Assembly: GCF_012927745.1 (NCBI RefSeq)
Contig: NZ_JABBKX010000004.1
Span: 186,001 to 250,000, forward strand
Length of the DNA: 64,000 nucleotides
Reading direction: 5' to 3'
DNA from: Neoroseomonas marina
Lineage (GTDB): Bacteria > Pseudomonadota > Alphaproteobacteria > Acetobacterales > Acetobacteraceae
Below are positions 41,895-57,139 of this stretch, one piece after another (the stretch's first letter is position 1; each line of letters opens with the position of its first letter). The notes below the pieces were generated by a model. The model was not told the DNA's origin, did no database searches, and was given only the letters and a program-made list of their open reading frames with translations. Both the position numbers and the translations under genes were made by a program.

Positions 41895-42667
41895 TGCTCG
41901 TCGATAGCCACTGCCACCTCGACTACTATGTCGAGGCCGAGATCGAGCAGGTGATCGCCCGCGCCCGGGAAGCCGGGGTCGGCCGCATGGTCACGATCGG
42001 CGTCCGCATGTCCCAGGCCGCCAAGGTCAAGGAACTGGCGGAACGCTTCCCCGATGTCTGGGGCACGGTCGGCATCCACCCCCACAATGCCGGGGAGGGC
42101 CCGCTGCCGACCGCCGAGGAGATCGCCGCCGCGGCCGACCATCCGCGCATCGTCGGCATCGGCGAAAGCGGCCTCGACTACTTCTACGACAAGGCCCCGC
42201 GCGACGCGCAGGCGGAGAACTTCCGCCGCCACATCCGGGCCGCGCGCCTGGCCGGGCTGCCGCTCGCGATCCATGCCCGCCAGGCGGATGACGACATCCT
42301 CGCCATCCTGCGCGAGGAGCGGGAGGCGGGCGGGCCTTTCGACTTCCTGCTGCACTGCTTCAGCAGCGGGCGCGAGCTGGCAGAAAAATCGGTGGAAATG
42401 GGTGGGTATGTGTCTTTCTCGGGCATCCTGACCTTCCCCAAGAGCCAGGATATCCGCGACGTCGCCCGCGACCTGCCGGCCGACCGCCTGCTGGTGGAGA
42501 CCGACGCGCCCTACCTTGCCCCGGTGCCCTTCCGCGGCAAGCGGTGCGAACCGGCGATGGTCGCCCACACGGCCAAGGTGCTGGCGGAGGTGCGGGGGCT
42601 CGACATCCGGGCGATCGAGGACCTGACTACGTCGAATTTCCTTCGCCTGTTCAAAAAGGCCGCCTAA
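41894..42667 (+). CDS. TatD family metal-dependent hydrolase
   Basis: 257 residues. VDSHCHLD opens the metal site, followed by GIHPHNA, GIGESGLDYFYD (bridging Glu), AIHARQADDD, LLHCFS and VETDAPYLAPVPFRG. All metal ligands of the TatD amidohydrolase fold are present. Members act as DNases or D-aminoacyl-tRNA deacylases; the role here is not fixed by sequence. The gene is coupled to metG and the MBL gene, an order widespread in alphaproteobacteria. Confidence 0.92.
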   Translation: MLVDSHCHLDYYVEAEIEQVIARAREAGVGRMVTIGVRMSQAAKVKELAERFPDVWGTVGIHPHNAGEGPLPTAEEIAAAADHPRIVGIGESGLDYFYDKAPRDAQAENFRRHIRAARLAGLPLAIHARQADDDILAILREEREAGGPFDFLLHCFSSGRELAEKSVEMGGYVSFSGILTFPKSQDIRDVARDLPADRLLVETDAPYLAPVPFRGKRCEPAMVAHTAKVLAEVRGLDIRAIEDLTTSNFLRLFKKAA

Positions 42668-42671
42668 GCCC

Positions 42672-43463
42672 TTGCTGAAGGTCACGATCCTCGGCTGCGG
42701 CGGGTCCGGCGGCGTGCCCCAGATCGGGGGCGAGGACGGTGCCGGCTGGTGGGGGGCGTGCGACCCAACCAACCCCCTGAACCAGCGTACGCGGTCATCC
42801 ATCCTGATCGAGGGCGGTGCGGGCGGTCGGCTGCTGGTGGACACGGGGCCGGACCTGCGGACGCAGCTGCTCGCCTGCCGCGTGCCGTCGGTCGACGCGA
42901 TCCTCTACACCCATGATCACGCCGACCACATCATGGGCATGGACGAGGTCCGGATCCTGAACCGGCTGGTCGGGCGCCCGCTCGAGGCCTTCGGGATGGA
43001 GCGGACGCTCGCCATCCTGAAGCAGCGCTTCGACTACGCCTTCCTGCCGGCGACCGGCCCGGTCTTCTACCGCCCGGCAGTCGATCCGGTGCCGTTACAG
43101 GCAGGGGATGTCGTCACCATGGCGGGGCATCGGGTCCAGACCTTCCTGCAGGACCATGCGGTGATGGACACGCTCGGGGTCAGGGTCGGGGACTTCGCCT
43201 ATTCGACCGACCTGGTGCATCTGCCCGAGGAAAGCCTCGCCCTCCTTCACGGGCTGGATACCTGGGTGGTGGGATGTTTCCAGCGGCGGCCCCACAAGGT
43301 GCATGCCAACCTGGACCAGGTGCTGGATTGGGTCGCCCGGCTCCGGCCTCGGCGCACCGTCCTGACCCATATGAGTCCGGACATGGATCATGGCTGGATG
43401 CTGGCAAACCTGCCCCCGGGGGTCGAGCCGGCCCATGATGGGATGGTGCTGACATCGGCTTGA
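42672..43463 (+). CDS. MBL-fold metallo-hydrolase (PhnP-like)
   Basis: 263 residues from a TTG 4 nt after tatD. The metal motif THDHADHIMG (HxHxDH) and later His residues (THMSPDMDHG) indicate a binuclear hydrolase. The start LGCGGSGGVPQIGG and GACDPTNPLNQRTRSS resemble PhnP/tRNase Z-like phosphodiesterases. A phosphodiesterase role is plausible, but no phn genes are here and the substrate is unknown. The start codon choice is supported by the immediate beta strand KVTILGCG. Confidence 0.88.
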   Translation: MLKVTILGCGGSGGVPQIGGEDGAGWWGACDPTNPLNQRTRSSILIEGGAGGRLLVDTGPDLRTQLLACRVPSVDAILYTHDHADHIMGMDEVRILNRLVGRPLEAFGMERTLAILKQRFDYAFLPATGPVFYRPAVDPVPLQAGDVVTMAGHRVQTFLQDHAVMDTLGVRVGDFAYSTDLVHLPEESLALLHGLDTWVVGCFQRRPHKVHANLDQVLDWVARLRPRRTVLTHMSPDMDHGWMLANLPPGVEPAHDGMVLTSA

Positions 43464-43496
43464 TCCAGCCGGGACCGGAAGGATCGGCGGGCAGGG

Positions 43497-43525
43497 CTTT
43501 CGCAGGTGCGGGCCATGCCCCACAT
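43497..43525 (+). promoter_or_regulatory. Heat-shock-like promoter of clpP
   Basis: CTTT, 18 bp, then CCCACAT, ending 54 nt before the clpP start. The same spacing and -10 sequence occur before lon, and a related one before clpX. Similar to RpoH-type CTTG...CCCAT promoters; assignment is inference. Confidence 0.4.
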
Positions 43526-43579
43526 TCCCGTGTGATGACGGCGGGCTGATTCGGCGCCGCCGCGACGAAAGGATGCGTC

Positions 43580-44227
43580 ATGGCTTGGGATCGCGACCCG
43601 GTCGAAGTCTACAACAACACCCTGGTGCCGATGGTCATCGAGCAGACAGCTCGGGGCGAGCGGGCCTTCGACATCTATTCGCGCCTTCTGAAGGAGCGGA
43701 TCATCTTCCTGACGGGGCCGGTTTTCGACCAGGTTTCTTCGCTGATCTGCGCCCAGCTGCTGTTCCTTGAGAGCGAGAACCCGACCAAGGACATCGCCTT
43801 CTACATCAATTCTCCGGGCGGCGTGGTTTCGGCCGGCCTCGCGATGTACGACACCATGCAGTACATCCGCGCGCCGGTCTCCACGGTCTGCATCGGGCAG
43901 GCGGCCTCGATGGGCTCGCTGCTGCTCTGCGCGGGGGCCAAGGGCAAGCGCTACGCCTTGCCGAACAGCCGGATCATGGTCCACCAGCCGTCCGGCGGCG
44001 CCCAGGGCCAGGCGGCGGACATCGAGATCCAGGCTCGCGAGATCCTCAAGCTGCGCCAGCGGCTGAACGAGATCTACGTGAAGCATACCGATCAGCCGAT
44101 CGAGGCGATCGAGAAGAAGCTCGACCGCGACAGCTACATGTCGGCCGAGGAGGCCCGCGATTTCGGCCTGGTCGACCACGTGGTCGAGGAGCGGCCGGTG
44201 CCCGTTTCGGACCCGGCCAAGGCGTGA
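43580..44227 (+). CDS. clpP: ATP-dependent Clp protease proteolytic subunit
   Basis: 215 residues with AAAGGA before the ATG. The triad is Ser110 (GQAASMGS), His135 (MVHQPSGG) and Asp184 (KLDRD). FYINSPGG is the oxyanion strand. It forms the 14-mer barrel degrading substrates fed by ClpX, whose gene follows 121 bp downstream. A short propeptide is likely at the N-terminus. Confidence 0.97.
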   Translation: MAWDRDPVEVYNNTLVPMVIEQTARGERAFDIYSRLLKERIIFLTGPVFDQVSSLICAQLLFLESENPTKDIAFYINSPGGVVSAGLAMYDTMQYIRAPVSTVCIGQAASMGSLLLCAGAKGKRYALPNSRIMVHQPSGGAQGQAADIEIQAREILKLRQRLNEIYVKHTDQPIEAIEKKLDRDSYMSAEEARDFGLVDHVVEERPVPVSDPAKA

Positions 44228-44240
44228 CGCCGAAGCCGCA

Positions 44241-44281
44241 CCCGGGGCCTCCCGCGGCGGCCCGGGCCGGCTTTCGCTTTT
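44241..44281 (+). terminator. Hairpin between clpP and clpX
   Basis: CCCGGGGCC pairs with GGCCCGGG with one bulged G; the stretch CTTTCGCTTTT follows. It may end or attenuate the clpP transcript, with clpX served by its own promoter. Confidence 0.45.
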
Positions 44282-44305
44282 CCCTCGGGCGCCCGGGGGC
44301 TACAT
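44277..44305 (+). promoter_or_regulatory. Heat-shock-like promoter of clpX
   Basis: CTTT, 18 bp, then GCTACAT, 43 nt before the clpX start; same layout as before clpP and lon with two changes in the -10 part. Confidence 0.35.
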
Positions 44306-44315
44306 TCTTGTTGCA

Positions 44316-44337
44316 GTTCCCCGAACGTCCGGGGAAC
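44316..44337. promoter_or_regulatory. Palindrome just upstream of clpX
   Basis: GTTCCCCG and CGGGGAAC are perfectly complementary around AACGTC, ending 11 nt before the ATG. It could be an operator or a leader hairpin close to the ribosome-binding site. Confidence 0.4.
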
Positions 44338-44348
44338 ACGGAGACCGC

Positions 44349-45605
<1,257 letters not shown>

Positions 45606-45609
45606 TTGT

Positions 45610-45633
45610 ACGGGGCGTGCGACGGCGCCCCGT
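45610..45633 (+). terminator. Hairpin after clpX
   Basis: ACGGGGCG and CGCCCCGT pair perfectly around an 8-nt loop, 4 nt after the clpX stop. No T-run follows. Confidence 0.45.
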
Positions 45634-45639
45634 CAAGAT

Positions 45640-45668
45640 CTTGAGCGGGCGTCGCCCGGGTCCCACAT
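45640..45668 (+). promoter_or_regulatory. Heat-shock-like promoter of lon
   Basis: CTTGAG begins an 18-bp-spaced pair with CCCACAT (CTTG-N18-CCCACAT), 73 nt before lon. This is the best match of the three to an RpoH-type promoter. Confidence 0.5.
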
Positions 45669-45741
45669 CGGGGACATGCCGTGGCGCCCCGCCCGTGCCG
45701 CCTTTGGGCGGGCCGGGCGCCGACTGTCCCAGTGAGGTCAC

Positions 45742-48147
<2,406 letters not shown>

Positions 48148-48177
48148 CCTTCCGGACCCCGACGGACCACTGAAAAG

Positions 48178-48208
48178 CCCCGGCGGAGCATGGCTTCGCC
48201 GGGGTTTT
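48178..48208 (+). terminator. Rho-independent terminator after lon
   Basis: CCCCGGCG and CGCCGGGG pair perfectly around an 11-nt loop, followed by TTTTCT and preceded by AAAA, 30 nt past the lon stop. Confidence 0.85.
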
Positions 48209-48295
48209 CTGTGGAAAACCCAGGATAGCGTTGCGCTTTTGCCGCATCGCCTGCCGGAAACGGCGGTTTTCCGCCGCGAATCGGATGCTCTCTCG

Positions 48296-48325
48296 TTGAC
48301 GCTGTGGAATCCGCGCTCCTACTCT
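48296..48325 (+). promoter_or_regulatory. Sigma-70-like promoter of hupB
   Basis: TTGACG and TACTCT are 18 bp apart, 62 nt before the HU start codon. Confidence 0.5.
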
Positions 48326-48387
48326 CCGCCCCGACCCGGTCGGTCGACTCGCCGGCCTGTCATCCGCACCAACGGAGGGGATACCCA

Positions 48388-48660
48388 GTGAACAAGCAGG
48401 ACCTCATCACCGCCGTCGCCGAGGCGGCCGATCTCCCGAAGGCGAAGGCTGGCGACGTCGTCGACGCCGTGTTCGAGGCGATCCAGAAGTCGCTGAAGAA
48501 GAAGCAGGAAGTTCGCCTGGTCGGCTTCGGCACCTTCTCGACCTCCAAGCGCAAGGCCGGCAAGGGCCGCAACCCGCGCACGGGCGAGGAGATCAAGATC
48601 CCGGCGAGCACGACCGTGCGCTTCAAGGCCGGCAAGGGCCTGAAGGACGCCGTGAACTGA
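48388..48660 (+). CDS. hupB: DNA-binding protein HU
   Basis: 90 residues from a GTG preceded by GGAGGGG; a longer reading frame upstream is unlike HU. NKQDLITAVAEAADLPKAKA is the HU N-terminal helix pair; GFGTFSTSKRKAGKGRNPRTGEEIKIPAS is the beta arm with the Arg-Asn-Pro tip that enters the minor groove. It compacts and bends DNA as a dimer. The gene has its own promoter and terminator. Confidence 0.96.
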   Translation: MNKQDLITAVAEAADLPKAKAGDVVDAVFEAIQKSLKKKQEVRLVGFGTFSTSKRKAGKGRNPRTGEEIKIPASTTVRFKAGKGLKDAVN

Positions 48661-48687
48661 TTTCGTCCACCAGGACGGAAGACCGGG

Positions 48688-48719
48688 GGGCTGGCCTGCA
48701 AAGGCCGGCCCTTCGTGTT
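48688..48719 (+). terminator. Terminator after hupB
   Basis: GGGCTGGCCT and AGGCCGGCCC pair (10 bp, one G-T) around a GCAA tetraloop, then TTCGTGTT. It lies 27 nt past the stop and just ahead of tRNA-Val. Confidence 0.7.
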
Positions 48720-48733
48720 ATTGGGGGCGGCAC

Positions 48734-48805
48734 GGGCACTTAGCTCAGCGGTAGAGCGCCTGTCTTACACACAGGATGTCGGCGGTTCGAACCCGTCAGT
48801 GCCCA
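48734..48805 (+). tRNA. tRNA-Val (anticodon UAC)
   Basis: Acceptor GGGCACT/AGTGCCC, anticodon stem CCTGT/ACAGG around CTTACAC, T-loop TTCGAAC, discriminator A. CCA is not encoded, unlike the other three tRNAs except that it must be added. Confidence 0.94.
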
Positions 48806-49028
48806 TTCCTTTCCGGCCCCGCGGGGGCTGGAAGAGAATCCCTCGGAGGGAGAGCGCAGCGACCCGCGACGCACCGCGTCGCGGCGCGGACCACCGCAAG
48901 CGACACCCGGTTCGTGCGTCGTCTCCACGCCACTTTCACCACGATCTCCATCCTGTTGCGGAATCTCTGCTGACCCCCGCTTGACTAACCCCGCGAGCGG
49001 CCGTATCCCCCGCCACCTGTCGCGGTGA
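48806..49028. other. Spacer between tRNA-Val and tRNA-Asp
   Basis: No supported gene. A GC-rich hairpin CGCGACG-CACCG-CGTCGCG lies near its middle. Confidence 0.4.
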
Positions 49029-49105
<77 letters not shown>

Positions 49106-49124
49106 CGCGACGGACTACGAAGCC

Positions 49125-49168
49125 AAAGCGGCGCTTCAGGAGCCATCCTGGAGCGCCGCTTTCGTTTT
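49125..49168 (+). terminator. Strong terminator after tRNA-Asp
   Basis: A 17-bp stem (49125-49141 with 49146-49162, one G-T pair) closed by GCCA and followed by CGTTTT. It separates the tRNA from the nuo operon. Confidence 0.88.
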
Positions 49169-49191
49169 CAAGGCGTCACGCCTGATTCAGG

Positions 49192-49219
49192 TTGAAAACA
49201 CCCCTTCACGGCCTATGGC
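49192..49219 (+). promoter_or_regulatory. Possible sigma-70 promoter of the nuo operon
   Basis: TTGAAA and TATGGC lie 16 bp apart in the 156-bp gap between the tRNA-Asp terminator and nuoA; the leader would be about 100 nt. Confidence 0.35.
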
Positions 49220-49324
49220 GAAGCGCCGCGACCGGGGGTAATGTCCGGCCACGCTGCGCTGCGGCATCACGCCGGGCGCCGCGCTGTCATGCCCGGAACA
49301 GGGCAGGGGAGAACCGAGGCGCAC

Positions 49325-49693
49325 ATGACCCAGCCCTTGCTGGCCGATTATTTCCCGATCCTCGTCTTCCTGGGCATCGCCGGCGGCATCGCCATCGCCA
49401 TGGTCGGCGGGGCGTATCTCGCAGCGCGGCAGAAGCCCTATGCGGAGAAGCTGTCCACCTACGAATGCGGCTTCGCGCCCTTCGAGGACACGCGGCATCG
49501 CTTCGATGTTCGATTCTACCTGGTCGCCATCCTCTTCATCATCTTCGACCTCGAGGTGGCGTTCCTGTTTCCCTGGGCGATCGCGCTCGGGGACATCGGC
49601 TGGCTCGGCTTCGGTTCGATGATGGGCTTCCTCTTCGTGCTGACGGTCGGCTTCGTCTACGAGTGGCGCAAGGGCGCCCTGGACTGGGAGTGA
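49325..49693 (+). CDS. nuoA: NADH-quinone oxidoreductase subunit A
   Basis: 122 residues, three membrane helices. The loop [34 protein letters not shown] carries the conserved Cys (active/deactive switch loop) and the acidic pair in helix 2. GAGG precedes the ATG. It is the first of fourteen complex I genes in standard order, all on this strand and mostly overlapping or within 15 bp. Confidence 0.96.
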   Translation: MTQPLLADYFPILVFLGIAGGIAIAMVGGAYLAARQKPYAEKLSTYECGFAPFEDTRHRFDVRFYLVAILFIIFDLEVAFLFPWAIALGDIGWLGFGSMMGFLFVLTVGFVYEWRKGALDWE

Positions 49694-49700
49694 CCGCAGC

Positions 49701-50258
49701 ATGAGCGGCGCCAACAACGAGATCGCCTGGAACAGCCAGGCCCTGCCGCCGGGTGCGGCGCAGGACACGGTTATCAACGCCGTGACCGACGAGATCCAGG
49801 ACAAGGGCTTTGTCGTCGCCAACATCGACAAGGTCGTGAACTGGGCGCGGACCGGTTCGCTGTGGCCGATGACCTTCGGCCTGGCGTGCTGCGCGGTGCC
49901 GATGATCCACTCCTACATGGCGCGCTACGACCTCGACCGCTTCGGCGTGATCCCGCGCGGGTCGCCGCGGCAGTCCGACGTGATGATCGTGGCCGGCACG
50001 CTGACCAACAAGATGGCTCCCGCGCTGCGCAAGGTCTACGACCAGATGAGCGAGCCGCGCTGGGTGATCTCGATGGGGTCCTGCGCGAACGGCGGCGGCT
50101 ACTACCACTACTCCTACAGCGTGGTGCGCGGCTGCGACCGCATCGTGCCGGTGGACGTCTACGTGCCGGGCTGCCCGCCGACGGCCGAGGCGCTCGTCTA
50201 CGGCATCCTGCAGCTGCAGAAGAAGATCCGGCGGACGGGGACCATCCTTCGTGGCTGA
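49701..50258 (+). CDS. nuoB: NADH-quinone oxidoreductase subunit B
   Basis: 185 residues. The tandem cysteines in GLACCAVPM together with Cys in GSCANGG and PGCPP bind the terminal cluster N2, which passes electrons to ubiquinone. It is a peripheral subunit at the quinone site. Its last codons overlap the nuoC start. Confidence 0.97.
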   Translation: MSGANNEIAWNSQALPPGAAQDTVINAVTDEIQDKGFVVANIDKVVNWARTGSLWPMTFGLACCAVPMIHSYMARYDLDRFGVIPRGSPRQSDVMIVAGTLTNKMAPALRKVYDQMSEPRWVISMGSCANGGGYYHYSYSVVRGCDRIVPVDVYVPGCPPTAEALVYGILQLQKKIRRTGTILRG

Positions 50259-50919
50259 GAACGAGATCGCGACGGCCGAGCCGGCCGCGCCCGAGAACCC
50301 GCTGCGTGTGCTGGGCACGGCGATCGCCGCCGCCGCCGGCGGCGCGGTGACCGAGGTCCAGCTCGCCCGCGGCGGCGCCGAGCTGGTGCTGCGCGCGCAG
50401 CGCGACTCGTTGATTCCGCTGATGCTCCTGCTGCGCGACGACCCGCGCTTCGCCTTCGAGCAGTGCATGGAGCTCTGCGGCGTCGACTGGCCCGAGAGGG
50501 CCGAGCGCTTCGAGGTCGTCTACAACCTGCTCAGCCTGTCCCATAACCACCGCGTCCGCGTGATCGTGACGACGGATGGCGTGGCGAGCGTGCCTTCGGT
50601 CGTCGGCATCTGGCCGAGCGCGACCTGGTTCGAGCGCGAGACCTGGGACATGTACGGCGTGGTCTTCGAAGGCCAGCCGGACCTGCGCCGCATCCTGACC
50701 GACTACGGGTTCGAGGGGCATCCGCTGCGCAAGGATTTCCCGCTGACCGGCTTCGTCGAGCTCCGCTACGACGAGGAGCTGAAGCGCGTGGCCTATGGCC
50801 CGGTGAAGCTCACGCAGGAATTCCGCAGCTTCGACTACCTCAGCCCCTGGGAAGCGATGACCACGCTGCCCGGTGACGAGAAGGTCCACCTGAACCGTCT
50901 GGAGGGGCCGAAGGAATGA
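50251..50919 (+). CDS. nuoC: NADH-quinone oxidoreductase subunit C
   Basis: 222 residues from a GTG inside the nuoB end. The 30-kDa subunit signature [24 protein letters not shown] and [12 protein letters not shown] are intact. It is not fused to NuoD, unlike in enterobacteria. A variable 25-residue N-terminal extension precedes the domain. Confidence 0.95.
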   Translation: MAENEIATAEPAAPENPLRVLGTAIAAAAGGAVTEVQLARGGAELVLRAQRDSLIPLMLLLRDDPRFAFEQCMELCGVDWPERAERFEVVYNLLSLSHNHRVRVIVTTDGVASVPSVVGIWPSATWFERETWDMYGVVFEGQPDLRRILTDYGFEGHPLRKDFPLTGFVELRYDEELKRVAYGPVKLTQEFRSFDYLSPWEAMTTLPGDEKVHLNRLEGPKE

Positions 50920-52142
50920 ACAGCCAGGCGATCATCCCCGCCGGCGAGGCCGCCGAGACCGTGACGCGCAGCGTCGAGGTCGACAGCCACACCATCAATT
51001 TCGGCCCCCAGCATCCGGCCGCGCATGGCGTGCTGCGCCTCGTGCTCGAGATGAAGGGCGAGGTGGTGGAGCGCGCGGATCCGCATGTCGGACTGCTGCA
51101 CCGCGGCACCGAGAAGCTGATCGAGTACAAGACCTATATCCAGGCGCTGCCGTATTTCGACCGGCTGGATTACGTCGCGCCGATGAGCATGGAGCATTCC
51201 TTCGCCATCGCGACGGAACGGCTCCTCGGCATCGAGGTGCCGGAGCGCGGGCAGTACATCCGCGTGCTGTTCGCCGAGCTGTCGCGGCTGCTGAACCACC
51301 TGCTCAACATCACCACCTACGCGATGGATTGCGGTGCCATCACGCCGGCGTTGTGGGGCTTCGAGCAGCGCGAGACGCTGCTGGAGTTCTACGAGAACGT
51401 CTCGGGCAGCCACTACCATGCGAACTACTTTCGTCCGGGTGGCGTGGCGAAGGACTTGCCGGCCGGACTCGAGCAGAAGATCGCCGACTGGGCCGCGAAA
51501 TTCCCGGCCTTCATGGACGATCTCGAGCGGCTGCTGAGCGAGAACCGCATCTTCAAGCAGCGCACCGTCGACATCGGCGTGATGAGCGCGGAGCAGGCGA
51601 TCGAGTGGGGCTTCTCGGGGCCCTGCCTGCGCGCCTCCGGCTGCGCGTGGGATCTGCGCAAGGCGCAGCCCTACGATGTCTACGACCGCATGGAATTCGA
51701 CGTGCCGGTCGGCACGCGCGGGGACTGCTACGATCGCTATCTCGTGCGCATGCTCGAGATGAAGGAGAGCCTGAAGATCGTGAAGCAGTGCCTGGCGCAG
51801 ATGAAACCGGGCCCGGTCAAGATCCAGGACAACAAGATCACGCCGCCGAAGCGTGGCGAGATGAAGCGCTCGATGGAAGCGCTCATCCACCACTTCAAGC
51901 TCTACACCGAGGGGTATCACGTGCCCGAAGGCGCGACCTACACGGTGACGGAAGCGCCGAAGGGCGAGTTCGGTGTCTACCTGGTGGCGGACGGCACCAA
52001 CCGGCCGTACCGCTGCAAGATCCGCTCGCCCGGCTATGCGCATCTCCAGGCGATGGAGGTGCTTTCCAAGGGCCACATGCTCGCCGACGCCGTGGCGATC
52101 ATCGGCTCGCTCGACGTCGTCTTCGGGGAGATCGACCGGTGA
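50916..52142 (+). CDS. nuoD: NADH-quinone oxidoreductase subunit D
   Basis: 408 residues; ATGA overlap with nuo[15 protein letters not shown] carries the His that lines the quinone pocket, and [22 protein letters not shown] and the closing [11 protein letters not shown] are family signatures. It forms the quinone-binding cavity with NuoB and is related to NiFe hydrogenase large subunits, without their metal-binding Cys. Confidence 0.97.
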   Translation: MNSQAIIPAGEAAETVTRSVEVDSHTINFGPQHPAAHGVLRLVLEMKGEVVERADPHVGLLHRGTEKLIEYKTYIQALPYFDRLDYVAPMSMEHSFAIATERLLGIEVPERGQYIRVLFAELSRLLNHLLNITTYAMDCGAITPALWGFEQRETLLEFYENVSGSHYHANYFRPGGVAKDLPAGLEQKIADWAAKFPAFMDDLERLLSENRIFKQRTVDIGVMSAEQAIEWGFSGPCLRASGCAWDLRKAQPYDVYDRMEFDVPVGTRGDCYDRYLVRMLEMKESLKIVKQCLAQMKPGPVKIQDNKITPPKRGEMKRSMEALIHHFKLYTEGYHVPEGATYTVTEAPKGEFGVYLVADGTNRPYRCKIRSPGYAHLQAMEVLSKGHMLADAVAIIGSLDVVFGEIDR

Positions 52143-52759
52143 CCGCCCCCCACCACGAGGAACCCGCTTCCTTCGCCTTCGATGCGGAGAGCGAGGCCAA
52201 GATCGCGACCATCATCAGGCGGTATCCGGAGGGCAAGCAGGCCTCCGCCGTGATCCCGCTGCTGTACGTCGTGCAGAAGCAGATGGGCCGGCTGACCGGC
52301 AGCGCCTGGGTGCCGCGCGTGGCGATGGATGTCGTGGCCGAACGGCTCGGCATGCCGCCGATCCGCGTCTACGAGGTCGCGACCTTCTACTTCATGTTCA
52401 ACACCAAGCCGATTGGGAAGTTCCACCTGCAGGTCTGCGGCACGACGCCGTGCTGGCTGCGGGGCTCGGATGAGGTGCTGCGCGCCTGCAAGGATGCCGG
52501 CGGGCTGAAGGGCTACGGCGACACCAGCGCCGACGGCAACTTCACGCTGACCGAGATGGAATGCATGGGTGCCTGCGTGAACGCGCCGATGATCGCGGTC
52601 GATGACGACTACTACGAGGACCTCGACTACGAGAGCACCGTGAAGCTGATCGAAGCGCTGAAGCGCGGCGAGCGGCCGGCGCCGGGCAGCGTGACCGGCC
52701 GGCGTTCCAGCGAGGCGGCCGGCGGTGCCACGGCGCTGACCGGCGCGGAGAGCGAGTGA
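52139..52759 (+). CDS. nuoE: NADH-quinone oxidoreductase subunit E
   Basis: 206 residues from a GTG overlapping the nuoD stop (GTGA). VCGTTPCW and [11 protein letters not shown] bind the [2Fe-2S] cluster N1a. A 30-residue Ala/Gly/Ser-rich tail extends beyond the thioredoxin-like domain. It is part of the NADH-oxidising module with NuoF and NuoG. Confidence 0.96.
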   Translation: MTAPHHEEPASFAFDAESEAKIATIIRRYPEGKQASAVIPLLYVVQKQMGRLTGSAWVPRVAMDVVAERLGMPPIRVYEVATFYFMFNTKPIGKFHLQVCGTTPCWLRGSDEVLRACKDAGGLKGYGDTSADGNFTLTEMECMGACVNAPMIAVDDDYYEDLDYESTVKLIEALKRGERPAPGSVTGRRSSEAAGGATALTGAESE

Positions 52760-52760
52760 C

Positions 52761-54056
<1,296 letters not shown>

Positions 54057-54062
54057 GGCGGC

Positions 54063-56108
54063 ATGGCGAAGGTCACCGTCGACGGTATCGAGGTCGAGGT
54101 CCCGAACGGGTCCTCGGTGCTGCAGGCCTGCGAGGCCGCCGGCAAGGAAATCCCGCGCTTCTGCTACCATGAGCGCCTGAGCGTCGCTGGCAATTGCCGG
54201 ATGTGCCTGGTGGAGGTCGAGAAGGCGCCGAAGCCGGTCGCCTCCTGCGCCTTCCCGGTCAATGACGGCATGAAGGTGTTCACCGACACGCCCGTCGTGC
54301 GCAATGCGCGCCGCGGCGTGATGGAATTCCTGCTGATCAATCACCCGCTCGACTGCCCGATCTGCGATCAGGGCGGCGAATGCGACCTGCAGGACCAGGC
54401 CTACGCCTACGGCGCCGATGCTTCCCGCTACGGTGAAGCGAAGCGCGCCGTGAAGGACAAGGACATCGGGCCGCTCATCAAGACGGTCATGACGCGGTGC
54501 ATCCAGTGCACGCGCTGCGTCCGGTTCGCCGCCGAGGTTGCGGGCACGCCGGAGCTCGGCGGCACGAACCGCGGCGAGAACATGGAGATCGGCACCTATG
54601 TCGAGAAGGCGCTGACCTCGGAGCTCAGCGGCAACCTGATCGACATCTGCCCGGTCGGCGCGCTGACCTCCCGGCCATACGCCTATGTCTCGCGGCCGTG
54701 GGAACTGAAGAAGACCGAGAGCATCGACGTCCTCGACGCGGTCGGCGCGAACATCCGTGTCGATGCGCGCGGACCCGAGGTGCTGCGCATCATCCCCCGC
54801 ATCAACGATGCGGTGAACGAGGAATGGATGGCCGATCGTGGCCGCTTTTCCTTCGACGGGCTGAAGCGGCGGCGGCTTGATCGCCCCTGGGTGCGCAAGG
54901 ACGGCAAGCTGGTCGCGGCGACATGGCCGGAGGCCTTCGCGGCGATCGCGACCAGGTTCGCCTCGCTGCCGGGCGAGCGGATCGGGGCGGTCGCCGGTGC
55001 GCTGGCGGATGCCGAGAGCACGCTCGCGCTGAAGGACCTCATGGCGGCCTACGGGTCGGCCAATCTCGATTGCCGCGACGACGGGTCGGCGATCGATGCC
55101 TCACGGCCGGAATTCTATCGCTTCAACACGACCATTGCCGGCATCGATGAGGCCGATGCGCTGCTGATCATCGGCAGCGATCCGCGCAAGGAAGCGCCGG
55201 TGCTGAACGCGCGCATCCGCAAGCGCTGGACGCAGGGCAAGTTCCCGGTCGGCTATGTCGGGCCGCGCGGGCTCGACCTGACCTATCCGGCGCAGCATCT
55301 GGGCGAGACGCTCGCCGCGCTGGAAGGGTCCGCCTTCCTCGAGACGCTGAAGGCCGCGCAGAAGCCGATGCTGATCCTCGGCCGCGGCGCGCTGCAGCGG
55401 CCGGACGGGGCGGCGGTGCTGGCGGCGGCGTGGAAGATCGCCGCCGAGACCGGGATGCTGACGGCCGAGTGGAACGGCTTCAACCTGCTGCACCTGTTCG
55501 GCGGTCAGGTGGGCGGGTTGGAACTGGGTTTCCTGCCCGGCTCCGGCGGCAAGGATCTCAACGCCATGCTGGCGGGCGGGGTCGACGCCCTGTGGCTGCT
55601 CAACGCCGACGGCTTCGATCCGGCGCGCATCCCCGCGAGCACCTTCGTCGTTTACCAGGGGCACCACGGTGACGCGATGGCGGCGCGGGCCGACGTGATC
55701 CTGCCCGGCGCAGCCTATACCGAGAAGGATGCGACCTGGGTCAATACCGAGGGTCGTGCGCAGCGCGGGCTGCTCGCCATCTTCCCGCCCGGCGAGGCGA
55801 AGGAGGATTGGCGCATCATCCGCGCCTTCAGCGAGGGCGTCGGCAAGACGCTGCCCTACACCGACGCGGCCGCGATCCGCATGCGACTGGCCCAGGCCAG
55901 CCCGGTCTTCGCGCGGGTGGGGGAGGTGGTCCGGGCCGGCATCGCCGACACGACGGGCCCTGCCGGCGATGCGGGGGCGGTGAACACCATGCCCTTCGTG
56001 CTGCCGATCCCGGTCTATCACCAGGCGGATGTGGTCAGCCGCGCCTCGGATGTGATGGCGCAATGCGCCGCGATCTACGGGCCGGCGCCGGCCCTGGCGG
56101 CGGAGTGA
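54063..56108 (+). CDS. nuoG: NADH-quinone oxidoreductase subunit G
   Basis: 681 residues. The N-terminal [2Fe-2S] ferredoxin domain has [15 protein letters not shown] and a further Cys; [18 protein letters not shown] gives the His-Cys3 ligation of N5; [11 protein letters not shown] and CPVGAL hold N4. The C-terminal two thirds are a molybdopterin-oxidoreductase-like domain without cofactor-binding features. No N7 cluster motif is seen. Confidence 0.96.
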   Translation: MAKVTVDGIEVEVPNGSSVLQACEAAGKEIPRFCYHERLSVAGNCRMCLVEVEKAPKPVASCAFPVNDGMKVFTDTPVVRNARRGVMEFLLINHPLDCPICDQGGECDLQDQAYAYGADASRYGEAKRAVKDKDIGPLIKTVMTRCIQCTRCVRFAAEVAGTPELGGTNRGENMEIGTYVEKALTSELSGNLIDICPVGALTSRPYAYVSRPWELKKTESIDVLDAVGANIRVDARGPEVLRIIPRINDAVNEEWMADRGRFSFDGLKRRRLDRPWVRKDGKLVAATWPEAFAAIATRFASLPGERIGAVAGALADAESTLALKDLMAAYGSANLDCRDDGSAIDASRPEFYRFNTTIAGIDEADALLIIGSDPRKEAPVLNARIRKRWTQGKFPVGYVGPRGLDLTYPAQHLGETLAALEGSAFLETLKAAQKPMLILGRGALQRPDGAAVLAAAWKIAAETGMLTAEWNGFNLLHLFGGQVGGLELGFLPGSGGKDLNAMLAGGVDALWLLNADGFDPARIPASTFVVYQGHHGDAMAARADVILPGAAYTEKDATWVNTEGRAQRGLLAIFPPGEAKEDWRIIRAFSEGVGKTLPYTDAAAIRMRLAQASPVFARVGEVVRAGIADTTGPAGDAGAVNTMPFVLPIPVYHQADVVSRASDVMAQCAAIYGPAPALAAE

Positions 56109-56112
56109 CGCC

Positions 56113-57126
56113 ATGATGGACTTCCTGTTCAACCACCCGATCGGGATCCTGATCCTGACCGTGGTGAAGGCGCTGGCCCTGCTGGTGCCGCTGCTGGTGG
56201 GCGTTGCCTACCTCACCTATGCGGAACGCAAGGTGTTGGCGGCGATGCAACTGCGCAAAGGGCCGAACGTGGTCGGGCCCTTCGGCCTGCTGCAGCCCTT
56301 CGCAGACGCCATCAAGATGCTGATGAAGGAAACGATCGTGCCCACGGGCGCGAACCGGGTCCTGTTCCTGCTGGCGCCGATGCTGACCTTCGCACTGGCG
56401 ATGATCGCCTGGGCGGTCATCCCGGTGAACGACGGCTGGGCGATCGCCGACATCAATGTCGGCATCCTGTATCTGTTCGCGATCAGCTCGCTCGGCGTCT
56501 ACGGCGTCATCATCGCGGGGTGGGCGTCGAACTCGAAATACGCCTTCCTCGGCGCGATGCGCTCGGCGGCGCAGATGGTCTCCTACGAAGTCTCCATGGG
56601 CTTCGTCATCGTGACCGTGCTGCTCTGCGTCGGCTCGCTGAACCTGACGGAGATCGTGCGCGCGCAGCAGACGGTGTGGTTCGCCATCCCGCTGTTCCCG
56701 ATGTTCGTGATCTTCTTCATCTCGACCCTCGCCGAAACCAACCGCGCGCCCTTCGACCTGCCGGAAGGCGAGTCCGAGCTCGTGGCGGGCTTCTTCGTCG
56801 AATACAGCTCGATGTCCTTCGCGCTGTTCTTCCTCGGCGAGTACGCGAACATGATCCTGATGTCGTCGCTGACGACGATCCTGTTCCTGGGCGGCTGGCT
56901 GCCGCCGATCGACATCGCGCCCTTCAACTGGATCCCGGGGCCGATCTGGTTCGTGCTGAAGATCTGCCTCTGCCTGTTCACGTTCATCTGGGTCCGCGCG
57001 ACCTTCCCGCGCTACCGCTACGACCAGCTCATGCGCCTCGGCTGGAAGGTGTTCCTGCCGTTCTCGCTCGTGTGGCTGGTGCTGACGGCGGCGGTGCTGA
57101 AGCTGACCGGCTGGCTGCCGGCTTGA
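56113..57126 (+). CDS. nuoH: NADH-quinone oxidoreductase subunit H
   Basis: 337 residues, eight or more membrane helices. [33 protein letters not shown] and [21 protein letters not shown] are the conserved loops that line the quinone entrance. It joins the peripheral arm to the proton-pumping membrane arm. Confidence 0.97.
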   Translation: MMDFLFNHPIGILILTVVKALALLVPLLVGVAYLTYAERKVLAAMQLRKGPNVVGPFGLLQPFADAIKMLMKETIVPTGANRVLFLLAPMLTFALAMIAWAVIPVNDGWAIADINVGILYLFAISSLGVYGVIIAGWASNSKYAFLGAMRSAAQMVSYEVSMGFVIVTVLLCVGSLNLTEIVRAQQTVWFAIPLFPMFVIFFISTLAETNRAPFDLPEGESELVAGFFVEYSSMSFALFFLGEYANMILMSSLTTILFLGGWLPPIDIAPFNWIPGPIWFVLKICLCLFTFIWVRATFPRYRYDQLMRLGWKVFLPFSLVWLVLTAAVLKLTGWLPA

Positions 57127-57139
57127 TGGGGCTCTGAGA

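Noticed and set aside
48231-48252. TTGCG...GCCGCATCGCC between lon and hupB as a third TTGC-N6-GCAA site
   Set aside because: The second half-site is GCC rather than GCAA, so the symmetry is lost.
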